Assembly: GCF_004011095.1 (NCBI RefSeq) | Contig: NZ_CP028129.1 | Span: 2,480,001-2,544,000, forward strand | Direction: 5' to 3' | Origin: Rathayibacter rathayi | GTDB lineage: Bacteria > Actinomycetota > Actinomycetes > Actinomycetales > Microbacteriaceae | Length of the DNA stretch: 64,000 bases | Shown: piece after piece, positions 42,727-51,380 of the stretch | Position numbering within the stretch: position 1 is the stretch's first letter | Layout of the letters: the number at the start of each line of letters is the position of its first letter | Made by a program: the position numbers and the translations under genes | The notes under the pieces: generated by a model | Told to the model about the DNA's origin: nothing | The model's database searches: none | Seen by the model: only the letters and a program-made list of their open reading frames with translations

Positions 42727-44058
42727 GTGGATCTCGACACCCTCCTCAACATCGGCCTCGTCGTGCTGTTCGTCCTGCTCGGAGGCGTCTTCGCGGGCAC
42801 CGAGATGGCCATCGTCAGTCTCCGCGAGAGCCAGGTCCGCGCGATCGAGGCCGGCAGCGAGCGCGGCCGGAGGATCGCCGAGCTCGTCCGCAACCCCAAC
42901 ACCTTCCTCTCGGCCGTGCAGATCGGCGTCACACTCGCCGGCTTCTTCTCCTCGGCGTACGGCGCCTCGACCATCGCGCCCGACCTCGTGCCGCCGCTGG
43001 AATCACTCGGCCTCTCCGCCGGCGCCGCGTCCACCGTCGCGCTCATCCTGATGACCCTCGTCATCGCCTACCTGTCGCTGGTGCTGGGCGAGCTGGTCCC
43101 CAAGCGCCTCGCGATGCAGAAGTCGGTCGCGTTCACCCGCGCTCTCGCCCCTCCGCTGAACACCCTCGCCCGCCTGATGCGCCCCGTGATCTGGCTGCTG
43201 TCCGTCTCCACCGACGCCGTCGTCCGGCTGCTCGGTGCGGACCCGAGCGAGAAGGGCGAAAGCGTCTCGGCCGATGAGGTGCGCGACCTGATCTCGAGCA
43301 CCACCGAGATCCACGAGGACAACCGCCGCCTCCTGACCGACATCTTCCGTGCCGACGACCGCCGGGTCGCCGAAGTGATGCGCCCCCGCCCGGACGTCGA
43401 CGTCCTCCGCGGCGCCCTCAGCGTGGCCGACGGCTACACGGCGGTCCTCGACCAGCCACACTCGCGCTATCCCGTCGTCGGCGACGACTTCGACGACGTG
43501 CTCGGCTTCGTGCATGTGCGCGACCTGATGTCGGCGTTCCCGGAGGCGGGCCGCGCCGGCACCGCGAGCAGCGTCGCCGAGATCACCCGCCCGATCCTCG
43601 CGGTCCCCGGCACCACGAAGGTGCTCTCGGCCCTGCGCACCATGCGCCAGAACGGCCACCAGATCGCCGTCGTGATCGACGAGTACGGCGGAACGGACGG
43701 CATCATCACGCTCGAGGACCTGCTCGAGGAACTCGTCGGCGAGATCTACGACGAGTACGACGGCGCCCGCCAGGCGGTCGACGCGAAGGCAGCCGAGCAA
43801 CTGCACGACGTCGACGGCGGCATGATCCTCGAGGACCTCGCCGAGCAGCTGGGCATCGAGCTGCCGGAGGGCCCCTACGAGACGGTCGGCGGATTCGTCC
43901 TCGACCGGATCGGCCGCGTCGCCGTGGTGGGCGATTCAGTCGTCGTCGGCGACCACCTGCTCCGGGTGGCCGAGACGGACCGCTACCGCATCTCGAGGCT
44001 GACCCTGGTGCCGCAGCCTGCGTCGAAGCCGAGCGAGCCGACCGCGCCCGCCGTTTGA
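42727..44058 (+). CDS. CNNM/CBS-pair/CorC-type membrane protein (hemolysin C family)
   Basis: A 443-residue membrane protein. The CNNM domain has an early helix with GVFAGTEMAIVSLRESQVRA, then SAVQIGVTLAGFFSSAYGAS and SLVLGELVPKRLAMQKS. Two CBS motifs follow (VMRPRPDVDVLRG; ITRPILAVPGTTKVLSALRT) with DEYGGTDGIITLEDLLEELV, and a C-terminal CorC_HlyC domain (GPYETVGGFVLDRIGRV). The family is linked to Mg2+/Co2+ efflux. GTG 42727 is chosen; ATG 42700 would add 9 residues. Confidence 0.9.
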   Translation: MDLDTLLNIGLVVLFVLLGGVFAGTEMAIVSLRESQVRAIEAGSERGRRIAELVRNPNTFLSAVQIGVTLAGFFSSAYGASTIAPDLVPPLESLGLSAGAASTVALILMTLVIAYLSLVLGELVPKRLAMQKSVAFTRALAPPLNTLARLMRPVIWLLSVSTDAVVRLLGADPSEKGESVSADEVRDLISSTTEIHEDNRRLLTDIFRADDRRVAEVMRPRPDVDVLRGALSVADGYTAVLDQPHSRYPVVGDDFDDVLGFVHVRDLMSAFPEAGRAGTASSVAEITRPILAVPGTTKVLSALRTMRQNGHQIAVVIDEYGGTDGIITLEDLLEELVGEIYDEYDGARQAVDAKAAEQLHDVDGGMILEDLAEQLGIELPEGPYETVGGFVLDRIGRVAVVGDSVVVGDHLLRVAETDRYRISRLTLVPQPASKPSEPTAPAV

Positions 44059-44218
44059 GGCCCGAGCGGCGCCGGGGGTCGCTCCGGCCGTCGGATCCAC
44101 GAGCCCCACCGGACGCGAGCGCGTCGCGCCGGACGGTCAACGGAGCATGTCGAGGGGACTACCGTGCCAGGGAGATCGAGGGACACCACCTCGATCCGAG
44201 AGAACGGGGAAAGAAGAG

Positions 44219-45148
44219 ATGAAGAGACGACGCACACTCATGGCGCTCGTCGCGGGGGCGACGATCGCGTTCAGTCCGGTGGCGCAGGCAGCGACGACCT
44301 ACACCGACTACACGACGAAGGCGGAGATACCGGACTACGACTGCGGCTCCGATGCGTGCACCGCGGCGCAGGGGTTCGCGGTGACCACCAACTACCTTTA
44401 CACGATCAAGACCGACTCCGAGCACGGGAAGTCCGTGATTTACCGGGTCGACCGCAGCTCCGGTGACCGGGTCCTCATGCACAACGCGACAAGCGATTCG
44501 AACGTCAACACCTGGCTCGGACACGCCAACGACATGGAGATCGCCAGCATCGGCGGCCAGAAGTACATGTTCGTCGTGACGATGTTCGACAGCGGCAGCG
44601 GTGCGGACAGTACCAAGCAGCTGGTGCGGCTCAAATACACCGGCACCAGCTACGAGTGGGATCACACCTACACGCTCCTGTCCGGGACGACGCCGAAGAA
44701 GATCAGCGGACTCAGTAAGATCTCGCAGAGCGGCACCAGCATCGACTTCTTCTTCAGCTCCGGAGACCAGGTCTACCGCGGGAGTCTCGACGCGACCGCT
44801 CCAGGAGGCAGCGCGAACGACGTCCCACTGACGACCGCGTTCACGATGAACAACAAGCCGAGCGGCTGGGACTCGCAGGGGATCCACTATGACGCCGCGC
44901 ACCAGCGCTTCTACCGGCCCGTCACCAGCGGCAACCGCAGCAGGATCCTCCTGTACGACGGCATCACGCCCGCGACGACGGGCGCCAGGTCGTCCAGCGC
45001 CGACGTCAAGATCGACATCACGAGCGCGAACGACGCGAAGTTCGAGATCGAGGGCGTCGGCGTGAACGCCGAGAGCGGGAAGCTCTACTTCAGCACGAAC
45101 CGCACCGGCTCGGACGGCGTTCACTACGTGAACGGCTACTCAGCCTGA
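44219..45148 (+). CDS. Secreted helveticin J-like protein
   Basis: A 309-residue exported protein. The signal peptide MKRRRTLMALVAGATIAFSP ends at AQA (about residue 23). The mature part shows the helveticin J pattern: AAQGFAVTTNYLYTIKTDSE, VIYRVDRSSGDRVLM, WLGHANDMEIASIGGQKYMF, VYRGSLDAT, KFEIEGVGVNAESGKLYFST and GSDGVHYVNGY. Helveticin J is a class III bacteriocin of lactobacilli with a beta-propeller-like fold. The role in actinobacteria is untested. The ATG at 44219 follows GGGGAAAGAAGAG. The gene stands alone, and no immunity gene is evident. Confidence 0.75.
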   Translation: MKRRRTLMALVAGATIAFSPVAQAATTYTDYTTKAEIPDYDCGSDACTAAQGFAVTTNYLYTIKTDSEHGKSVIYRVDRSSGDRVLMHNATSDSNVNTWLGHANDMEIASIGGQKYMFVVTMFDSGSGADSTKQLVRLKYTGTSYEWDHTYTLLSGTTPKKISGLSKISQSGTSIDFFFSSGDQVYRGSLDATAPGGSANDVPLTTAFTMNNKPSGWDSQGIHYDAAHQRFYRPVTSGNRSRILLYDGITPATTGARSSSADVKIDITSANDAKFEIEGVGVNAESGKLYFSTNRTGSDGVHYVNGYSA

Positions 45149-45194
45149 GCCGCTCTGGCTCCGGGTGGAGGAGCCGCGTCCCTGGGCAGTGCGC

Positions 45195-46076
45195 CTAGGG
45201 CAGTGGCCCCTCCACCCAGCGCGTAGCGACGCGCCCGCGGGCGCCGGGCCGCGCGACCCAGAGCCCGCCGGCGAACGGATGACGCGTCCGCTCGTCCGCC
45301 GAGAGGTCGCGCGACGCGGAGGTGACGACCGCCACGTCCAGGTCCTCGCCCGCGAAGGCGATGCTGGAGGAGTGCGGCGCGTCAATCCTGATGCCCTCGC
45401 CCTCGACCGCGCGGCCGTCGGCATCGAACACGCGCACGCCGCTCCCGCCCCAGACCGCCACCCAGACGCGGCCCTCCGCGTCGACGGTCAGCCCGTCGGC
45501 GAACACGCCCTCATCCAGTGCGACGAACGGCTCGCGAGCGCCGTGCTCGCCGCCCGCGTAGGAGCGGCGGTGGATCATGCCCGACTCGGTGTCGGCCGAG
45601 TACAGCACCGAGCCGTCGGGTGAGAAGCCGAGGCCGTTCGAGAGCCGCAGGTCGTCGTCGAGCACCGTCACCGATCCGTCGTACTCGATCCGCAGCAGGA
45701 CGTCGTCGCCGGCCGACTCGCCGAGGGTCAGCGAGCCGACGAGGAGGCGCCCCTGCGGGTCGATCGTGCCGTCGTTGAAGCGGTGCCCCTCGGGCAGCAG
45801 CTCGGAGCCGCGAGTGAGCGAGCCGTCGACCTCGAGGATCGCGAGACGCCGGGTCAGCGCGATGAGCGTCCGTCCGTCGCCCAGCGGCAGCGCGCAGCCG
45901 ACCTGCTCGCCGACGTCGGTGCGCGAGATCGCGCCGATCCCCTCCGCTGCGAGGGGCGCCGAGAGGACGGCACCCGCCTCGATGTCGACCCAGGTGAGGC
46001 GGCCGGTCTCCGGATCCCAGACGGGCCCCTCGCTGAGGACGTAGGTGGGGGTGCCCGCGGGCGTCGCGTCGATCAT
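45195..46076 (-). CDS. SMP-30/gluconolactonase-like protein
   Basis: A 293-residue six-bladed beta-propeller lactonase. The metal ligands are visible: Glu in VLSEGPVWDPETGRLTWVDI, Asn in LRLSNGLGFSPDGSVLYSAD and Asp in GVFADGLTVDAEGRVWVAVW. It hydrolyses sugar lactones, fitting the sugar dehydrogenases of this window though not adjacent to them. The ATG at 46076 has TAGCGT 6 nt upstream (leaderless) and only a weak GGAG. Confidence 0.9.
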   Translation of the reverse strand: MIDATPAGTPTYVLSEGPVWDPETGRLTWVDIEAGAVLSAPLAAEGIGAISRTDVGEQVGCALPLGDGRTLIALTRRLAILEVDGSLTRGSELLPEGHRFNDGTIDPQGRLLVGSLTLGESAGDDVLLRIEYDGSVTVLDDDLRLSNGLGFSPDGSVLYSADTESGMIHRRSYAGGEHGAREPFVALDEGVFADGLTVDAEGRVWVAVWGGSGVRVFDADGRAVEGEGIRIDAPHSSSIAFAGEDLDVAVVTSASRDLSADERTRHPFAGGLWVARPGARGRVATRWVEGPLP

Positions 46077-46082
46077 GGCTCC

Positions 46083-46088
46083 ACGCTA
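46083..46088 (-). promoter_or_regulatory. -10 box of leaderless lactonase transcript
   Basis: TAGCGT (reverse strand) ends 6 nt before the ATG at 46076. Confidence 0.4.
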
Positions 46089-46113
46089 GGCGGCGACGGC
46101 CTACGCCGTCAGG

Positions 46114-46176
46114 AACCGAGGTTGGGAGCGACGGACCCGGGCCTCGGGGCAGTTCCCGGCACTTTCCACCTCGGTT
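46114..46176. repeat. Inverted-repeat element resembling 39160-39224
   Basis: AACCGAGGT (46114-46122) pairs exactly with ACCTCGGTT (46168-46176). Overall length and arms resemble the element at 39160. It sits in the 407-bp gene-free stretch between the lactonase start and the APC transporter end. No gene is seen in that stretch. Confidence 0.45.
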
Positions 46177-46406
46177 GCGTACGCGGGCGGCGAGATACAC
46201 CCGCCCGGTCGGCGGCGACAAGGGTGAAGAGCCCGGCGATATGGGCCGCCCGGGGGCCTAGGGTCGTCTCACCGCGCTCGTGCAGCGTTCCTCCGCAACG
46301 ACGCGGGAGCGACAGGAAGGCGCGCTCGCCATGTCGAGATCTACCAGGCCGCGCGGCCCTGCCCGGAGCCACTGGTCGATCGTCGTCGGCCTCGGCCTCT
46401 GCACCG

Positions 46407-46467
46407 CCGCGAGATGCCACTTACGACGCCCGCGTGCGGCGTGTCGCCCTTATAAGTGGCATCTCGC
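46407..46467. repeat. Dispersed palindromic element, copy B
   Basis: CCGCGAGATGCCACTTA (46407-46423) faces TAAGTGGCATCTCGC (46453-46467). The interior CGGCGTGTCGC is the reverse complement of the GCGACACGCCG found inside copies A and C, so this copy is inverted. Confidence 0.85.
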
Positions 46468-46483
46468 CGCGGACGTCTCGGCA

Positions 46484-48469
46484 TCAGCCCACATGCACGC
46501 CCGGGCGGCGGTCGCGGCGCGCCTCCGCGCGGCGCAGGACCTCGCGGGTGACGGGGGCGACCTCGCCGGTGCCCGTGATGAGAAAGCGGAACATGTTCGA
46601 GAGGGGGCCGCCCTCGGTCCACTCGAAGTAGACATCGGGGATGACGCCGGTGAGGTCGCGGATCTCGAGTAGCACGGTGGCGATGGTGTTCGGGATGTTG
46701 CCACTGGTTACCGTGAGCACGCGGAAGCCGTGGCAGACGCGCCCCTGCACGATCAGGTCCTCCTCGAAGTCGGAGGAGTCCGTCGTGTGCACCTCCAAGA
46801 ACAGCACCGGGCCGCGCATCGGCAGGTTGCTGTCGCGCTGCTCCTCCGCCAGCTTGTCGCGGTACTCCGCCTCGGATCCGTCATCGGGTTCGTTCGCGAG
46901 GATGCGGATCACGCCGTAGTCGTCGGCGTCCGTGCTGAGGAAGTCGATGGCGGTGGCGTCGAAGGTGACGGAGGTCGCGCGCAGCTGGAACGAGCGGTGG
47001 ACGCGCGAGACGAGCGAGACCGCCAGGATGCCGACGATGAAGACCGCGGCGATCCGGACGCCGTCGGGCCGCTCGACCACGTTGACCACCGTCGTGTAGA
47101 CGAAGACGATAGCGATCACCGCGAAGCCCACCGCGCGCTTGCGCTGCTTCTTGCGCTTGGCCGAGAGGAACACGGCGACGGACGCGGAGGTGATCAGCAC
47201 GAGCACGCCGGTCGCATAGGCCCCGCCCTGGGCGTCGACGTCGGCGCGGAAGAGGATCGTGATGACGAAGGCGACGACCGTGAAGACGAGCACGAGCGGA
47301 CGAACGGCTCCGGCCCACTGCGGCGCCATCCCGTAGCGGGGCAGGTAGCGCGGCACGATGTTGAGCAGGCCAGCCAGAGCGGAGGCGCCCGCGAACCAGA
47401 GAATGCAGATCGTTGCGATGTCGTAGACGGTGCCGAAGCCCTCGCCCAGGTATTCGTGCGCGAGGTACGCCAACGCGCGACCGTTGGCCTCTCCTCCCGG
47501 CTGGAACTGCGCCTGCGGGATGAGCAGCGTGGTCACGAAACTCGAGGTTATGAGGAACGCCGACATGGTGACGGCGGCGGTGATCAGCAGCCGCTTTGCC
47601 CCGCGGATGCGGCCGACCGGAGAGCCCTCGGTATCGCCCGAGTTGCCGCGGATCTGCGGCATCACTGCGACTCCGGTTTCGAAGCCGGAGAGTCCGAGCG
47701 CGAGCTTGGGGAACACGATCAGCGCGATGCCGACCATGATCAGCGGATTCCCGTGCTGCGTCGTGAGCGCCAACCACCACTCGCCGATGACGACGGGGTT
47801 CTCGGCCACATGCCCGATCGCCACGGCGATCACGATCGCGTTGAGCAGCAGGAAGACGGCCACGAGCACGACCGCGATCGAGATCGCCTCACGGAAACCG
47901 CGGAGGAACACGATCCCCAGCAGAGCGATCAGGCCCAGCGTGAGCGGCACCTCCGCCCCGTGGAACCACGCCGGCGCGAACGGGTTCTCGACCGCGTGCG
48001 CCGTCGCGTCAGCCGCCGAGAGGGTGATCGTGATCATGAAGTCGGTGGCTGCGAAGCCCAGTAGCACGAGCACGAAGAGCTTGCCACCCCACCAGGGCAG
48101 CAGGCGCTCCAGCATCGCGATGGACCCTTCGCCGCGGAAACTCTCGCGGGCGACACGGCGGTACACGGGAAGCGCGCCCAGGAGCGTCAGCACCACCAGG
48201 ACGATCGTCGCGAGCGGCGAGACCAGGCCAGCGGCGAGCGCTGCGATCGCCGGCTGGTAGCCGAGAGTGGAGAAGTAGTCGACGCCGGTGAGGCACATCA
48301 CGCGCCACCACGAGTGCGTCTTGGCTGTCGCCGCGTGCGGGCCGGGGTGGGCTCCGGAGTCGTCGCGGAGGCCCTCGAGCAGCCACGCCTTCACTCCGCC
48401 CGCGCGCGCGGAGGAGAGACGGGAGGGTTCAAGGGCGTCGGGGTCGCCACGGACTACGGAAGAGGTCAC
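46484..48469 (-). CDS. APC-superfamily amino-acid/cation transporter with C-terminal cytosolic domain
   Basis: A 661-residue membrane protein with about 12 helices. Seen: [60 protein letters not shown] and [21 protein letters not shown] 180-residue soluble C-terminus follows ([20 protein letters not shown]...). Large APC proteins of this type are annotated as amino-acid permeases; a K+ or NH4+-coupled role cannot be excluded. It starts at a GTG (48469), with TAGAAA 6 nt upstream suggesting leaderless initiation. Confidence 0.85.
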   Translation of the reverse strand: MTSSVVRGDPDALEPSRLSSARAGGVKAWLLEGLRDDSGAHPGPHAATAKTHSWWRVMCLTGVDYFSTLGYQPAIAALAAGLVSPLATIVLVVLTLLGALPVYRRVARESFRGEGSIAMLERLLPWWGGKLFVLVLLGFAATDFMITITLSAADATAHAVENPFAPAWFHGAEVPLTLGLIALLGIVFLRGFREAISIAVVLVAVFLLLNAIVIAVAIGHVAENPVVIGEWWLALTTQHGNPLIMVGIALIVFPKLALGLSGFETGVAVMPQIRGNSGDTEGSPVGRIRGAKRLLITAAVTMSAFLITSSFVTTLLIPQAQFQPGGEANGRALAYLAHEYLGEGFGTVYDIATICILWFAGASALAGLLNIVPRYLPRYGMAPQWAGAVRPLVLVFTVVAFVITILFRADVDAQGGAYATGVLVLITSASVAVFLSAKRKKQRKRAVGFAVIAIVFVYTTVVNVVERPDGVRIAAVFIVGILAVSLVSRVHRSFQLRATSVTFDATAIDFLSTDADDYGVIRILANEPDDGSEAEYRDKLAEEQRDSNLPMRGPVLFLEVHTTDSSDFEEDLIVQGRVCHGFRVLTVTSGNIPNTIATVLLEIRDLTGVIPDVYFEWTEGGPLSNMFRFLITGTGEVAPVTREVLRRAEARRDRRPGVHVG

Positions 48470-48475
48470 TGCACG

Positions 48476-48481
48476 TTTCTA
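48476..48481 (-). promoter_or_regulatory. -10 box of leaderless APC transporter transcript
   Basis: TAGAAA (reverse strand) ends 6 nt before the GTG at 48469. Confidence 0.4.
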
Positions 48482-48667
48482 CTCGCCGGGAGGAGCGCTG
48501 ACGCCAGGACCGGGCGGATCCTCACGCTTTCCTCACGGGTATTCGCCTGTGGAGGAGGATTCACGACCGATCGGGCGCGAAAGGGACGCCGGTGGCGCCT
48601 CCTGACCGCCGCCCCCAGGGCCGGGCGGAAGGATCGGACGCGTCCCCTCACCGAGAGGAGCACCACC

Positions 48668-49183
48668 ATGACCACACCGCGCCGCGCATTGATCCTCGTC
48701 GATGTGCAGCAGGAGTACTTCAGCGGTCCGCTCGAAATCCAGTACCCGCCGCACGCGCAGTCGCTACCCCGGATCGCCGCCGCCATCGACTCCGCCGCCG
48801 CCGCGGGCCTTCCGATCGCCGTCGTTGCGCACAGCGCGGGCAAAGGAGCCCCGATCTTCGACCCGACCGGCCCGTCCTTCGCACTGCACGCAGAGATCGA
48901 GCGCCGCCGCTCCGACACCTGGAAGAGCGTGACGAAGCAGTTCGGCAGCGTCCTCGCGGGGACCGACCTGCTCGACTGGCTGCGCGAGCACGGTGCCATC
49001 GCTCTCTCAAACGACGCCGGCTCGGTCGACGCCCGCTCCCTGCACACCACGCTGAGGGCGCTGCTCAACTCGAACTTCGCCGCCGTCGCCCCCACCACGG
49101 TTGGGATCTCGGCGCTCACAGGCGAGTACACGCTCCCGATGAGCACACTCCCCGAGTCCGTGACCGCCGGCGCCGCGCGCTGA
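48668..49183 (+). CDS. Isochorismatase-family cysteine hydrolase lacking its catalytic segment
   Basis: A 171-residue protein. The N-terminal half is typical: RALILVDVQQEYFSGPLEIQ with catalytic Asp, then GAPIFDPTGPSFALHAEIER and SVTKQFGSVLAGTDLLDWLR. Family members next carry a strand and loop with the catalytic Cys (GYMTNNC type). Here LREHG joins directly to AIALSNDAGSVDARSLHTTL, so about 35 residues including the Cys are gone without loss of frame. The C-terminus is otherwise normal. GAGAGGAG precedes the ATG at 48668. It is probably inactive as a hydrolase. Confidence 0.8.
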   Translation: MTTPRRALILVDVQQEYFSGPLEIQYPPHAQSLPRIAAAIDSAAAAGLPIAVVAHSAGKGAPIFDPTGPSFALHAEIERRRSDTWKSVTKQFGSVLAGTDLLDWLREHGAIALSNDAGSVDARSLHTTLRALLNSNFAAVAPTTVGISALTGEYTLPMSTLPESVTAGAAR

Positions 49184-49184
49184 T

Positions 49185-49270
49185 GTTCACAACTCAGGAT
49201 GAACGCACGAACTCTGAGGCGGATCCGCGGATCGACGGCGCTCGGATCGACGTCGTCCTGAGTTGTGAAC
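49185..49270. repeat. Palindromic element between hydrolase and maltokinase-cap gene
   Basis: GTTCACAACTCAGGA (49185-49199) pairs exactly with TCCTGAGTTGTGAAC (49256-49270), starting 2 nt after the hydrolase stop. The interior holds the palindrome GATCCGCGGATC. It is either a terminator or a small mobile repeat. Confidence 0.75.
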
Positions 49271-49308
49271 ACCATCCGTCGTATCAACACCGAACGGGCA
49301 CTCGCCTC

Positions 49309-49314
49309 TAGCCT
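49309..49314 (+). promoter_or_regulatory. -10 box of leaderless maltokinase-cap-like gene
   Basis: TAGCCT ends 6 nt before the ATG at 49321; no Shine-Dalgarno is present. Confidence 0.45.
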
Positions 49315-49320
49315 TGGGAC

Positions 49321-49935
49321 ATGGCCCTGCTGCATCGAGCGACGATCACCCCCGGCAAACTCGAGATCGTGGAGGCGTGGGCGCCGACGCAGCCGTGGTG
49401 CGAGGTCGGCGGCTTCAGTCAGCTCGGCGCCTACCGGTTCGATGATCCGGAGGGCGACGTCGGCGTCGAGACGCTGATCGTTCAGGCGCCAGGGCAGCCG
49501 CCGCTGCAGGTGCCGCTGACCTACCGCGGCGTCCCCCTTCCCGGCGGGGAGGAGCATCTCATCGCGACGGTCGAGCACACCGTCCTGGGTCGCCGCTGGG
49601 TCTACGACGGACTGGGCGATCCGGTCGCGGTCGCCGCCTTCGCGACGGCGATCCGCACCGGCGCCCGGGAGGTCGAGCAGTACGTCGAGGAGGACGGACA
49701 TCGCATCATCTGCCCGCCGACCGCCACGGTGCAGGGCAGCGGAGTCGGGGGCGGCCCGGTTGAGCCGCCCGCGTCGCTCCGCGCGCAGAGCGACGCCCGG
49801 ACGACCACTACCTCCGCGGATGGCCTGACCCTCGTCCTCGCCCGAGTCCTCGCACCCCCGTTCCTCGAGGGCGAGCGGCACCTCACCGGCTCCTGGGGCA
49901 ACGCACTCCCCCTCCCCCTGGCCACCCTCGCCTGA
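49321..49935 (+). CDS. Maltokinase N-terminal cap-like domain protein
   Basis: A 204-residue protein. It has PGKLEIVEAWAPTQPWCEVG, then ETLIVQAPGQPPLQVPLTYR and LIATVEHTVLGRRWVYDGLG, as in actinobacterial proteins annotated as having a maltokinase N-terminal cap-like domain, which lack the kinase part. Cytosolic by appearance. Function unknown. Initiation is probably leaderless. Confidence 0.75.
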   Translation: MALLHRATITPGKLEIVEAWAPTQPWCEVGGFSQLGAYRFDDPEGDVGVETLIVQAPGQPPLQVPLTYRGVPLPGGEEHLIATVEHTVLGRRWVYDGLGDPVAVAAFATAIRTGAREVEQYVEEDGHRIICPPTATVQGSGVGGGPVEPPASLRAQSDARTTTTSADGLTLVLARVLAPPFLEGERHLTGSWGNALPLPLATLA

Positions 49936-49945
49936 CGCCCCCTCC

Positions 49946-50008
49946 CCGCGAGATGCCACTTGTGCGCGCGACACGCCGGGGAAGGCGGTCATATGTGGCA
50001 TCTCGCGG
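49946..50008. repeat. Dispersed palindromic element, copy C
   Basis: CCGCGAGATGCCACTT (49946-49961) faces ATGTGGCATCTCGCGG (49993-50008), pairing over nearly all positions, with GCGCGCGACACGCCG inside. It lies between convergent genes, where it would also terminate both. Confidence 0.85.
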
Positions 50009-50030
50009 AGGGAGAGGGCAGGGCACCCCC

Positions 50031-51248
50031 TCAGCGCAGCGACGCGAGTACGGCTTCTAACTCGTCGACGGCGAAGTCGATCTCGGCGGCGGTGACCACC
50101 AGCGGCGGCGCCAGGCGGATCGTCGATCCGTGAGTGTCCTTGGCCAGCACGCCCCGCGCCATCAGTGCCTCACAGACGGCACGGCCCGAGGCGAGCTCCG
50201 GGTCGATGTCGATGCCGGCCCAGAGTCCGGCGCCCCGGACGGCGACCACTCCCCGGCCGATGAGCGCCTGGAGGCGCGCATGGAGCTGGGTGCCGCGCTC
50301 GCGGGCAAGGGCCTGGTAGTCGCCGGTCGCGAGCATCTCGACGACCGCGAGGCCGACGGCGGCGGCGAGCGGGTTGCCGCCGAAGGTCGAGCCGTGCTGG
50401 CCTGGCTGCAGGACGCCGAGTACGTCGGAGTTCGCGACCACGGCGGACACCGGGACGATGCCCCCGCCGAGAGCCTTGCCGAGCAGGTAGACGTCCGGGA
50501 CGACTCTGTCCAGGTCGCAGGCGAAGGTCGCGCCGGTGCGGCCGAGGCCGGACTGAATCTCGTCCGCGATGAAAAGGACATTCCGACGCGCGGTGATCTC
50601 GCGCACGGCCGGCAGGTAGCCCGCGGGCGGCACGACGATGCCCGCCTCGCCCTGGATCGGCTCGAGCAGCACGGCCACGGTGTCCTCATCGATCGCGGCC
50701 TCGAGGGCTGAGGCGTTCCCGAACGGGACTGTGCGGAACCCGGGCGTGAACGGAGCGAAGCCGTCGCGCGCCTCCGCGTCGTCGCTGAACGAGATGATCG
50801 TGGTGGTACGGCCGTGGAAGTTGCCTGCCGCGACGACGATGTTCGCCCGCCCCGGCGCGACGCCCTTGACCCGGTAGCCCCAGGCCCGGGCCACCTTGAT
50901 GCCTGATTCCACCGCCTCCGCGCCCGTGTTCATCGGCAGGACCATGTCCTTGCCGGCGAGCGCGGCGAGCGCCGTGACGAACGGGCCGAGGCGGTCGTTG
51001 TGGAACGCGCGGCTGGTCAGGGTGACGCGGCCGAGCTGCTCGCGGGCCGCCTCCAGCAGCACCGGGTGCGAGTGACCGAAGTTCACGGCGGAGTAGGCGG
51101 CGAGGCAGTCGAGGTAGCGGCGACCCTCGACGTCGGTGATCCAGGAGCCCTCGCCGGTGGCCGCGACGACGGGCAGCGGGTGGTAGTTGTGCGCGGCGTG
51201 CTCCTCCTCCACGGCGATGAGGGCGGCGGCGGTATCGGTCATGCTCAT
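50031..51248 (-). CDS. rocD: Ornithine aminotransferase
   Basis: A 405-residue class III PLP aminotransferase converting ornithine and 2-oxoglutarate to glutamate semialdehyde and glutamate. Seen: YHPLPVVAATGEGSWITDVE, YLDCLAAYSAVNFGHSHPVL, MNTGAEAVESGIKVARAWGY, VVAAGNFHGRTTTIISFS, LFIADEIQSGLGRTG and the PLP Lys near 258 in LLGKALGGGIVPVSA. The ATG at 51248 has GGGAGG 7 nt before it. It follows ddaH in the same direction, consistent with an arginine/ornithine catabolic operon. Confidence 0.93.
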   Translation of the reverse strand: MSMTDTAAALIAVEEEHAAHNYHPLPVVAATGEGSWITDVEGRRYLDCLAAYSAVNFGHSHPVLLEAAREQLGRVTLTSRAFHNDRLGPFVTALAALAGKDMVLPMNTGAEAVESGIKVARAWGYRVKGVAPGRANIVVAAGNFHGRTTTIISFSDDAEARDGFAPFTPGFRTVPFGNASALEAAIDEDTVAVLLEPIQGEAGIVVPPAGYLPAVREITARRNVLFIADEIQSGLGRTGATFACDLDRVVPDVYLLGKALGGGIVPVSAVVANSDVLGVLQPGQHGSTFGGNPLAAAVGLAVVEMLATGDYQALARERGTQLHARLQALIGRGVVAVRGAGLWAGIDIDPELASGRAVCEALMARGVLAKDTHGSTIRLAPPLVVTAAEIDFAVDELEAVLASLR

Positions 51249-51380
51249 GTCGTTCCTCCCGGGGGACGGTCGACTCTCCAGAAGTTGTCGCACTCGACGC
51301 GGAACGCGACAACGCGTGGAGACTGGAGGGTGGGTCGGTGCTGGGCAGCAAGTCAGCGCTGCACAGCGGAAGTCAAGGGA

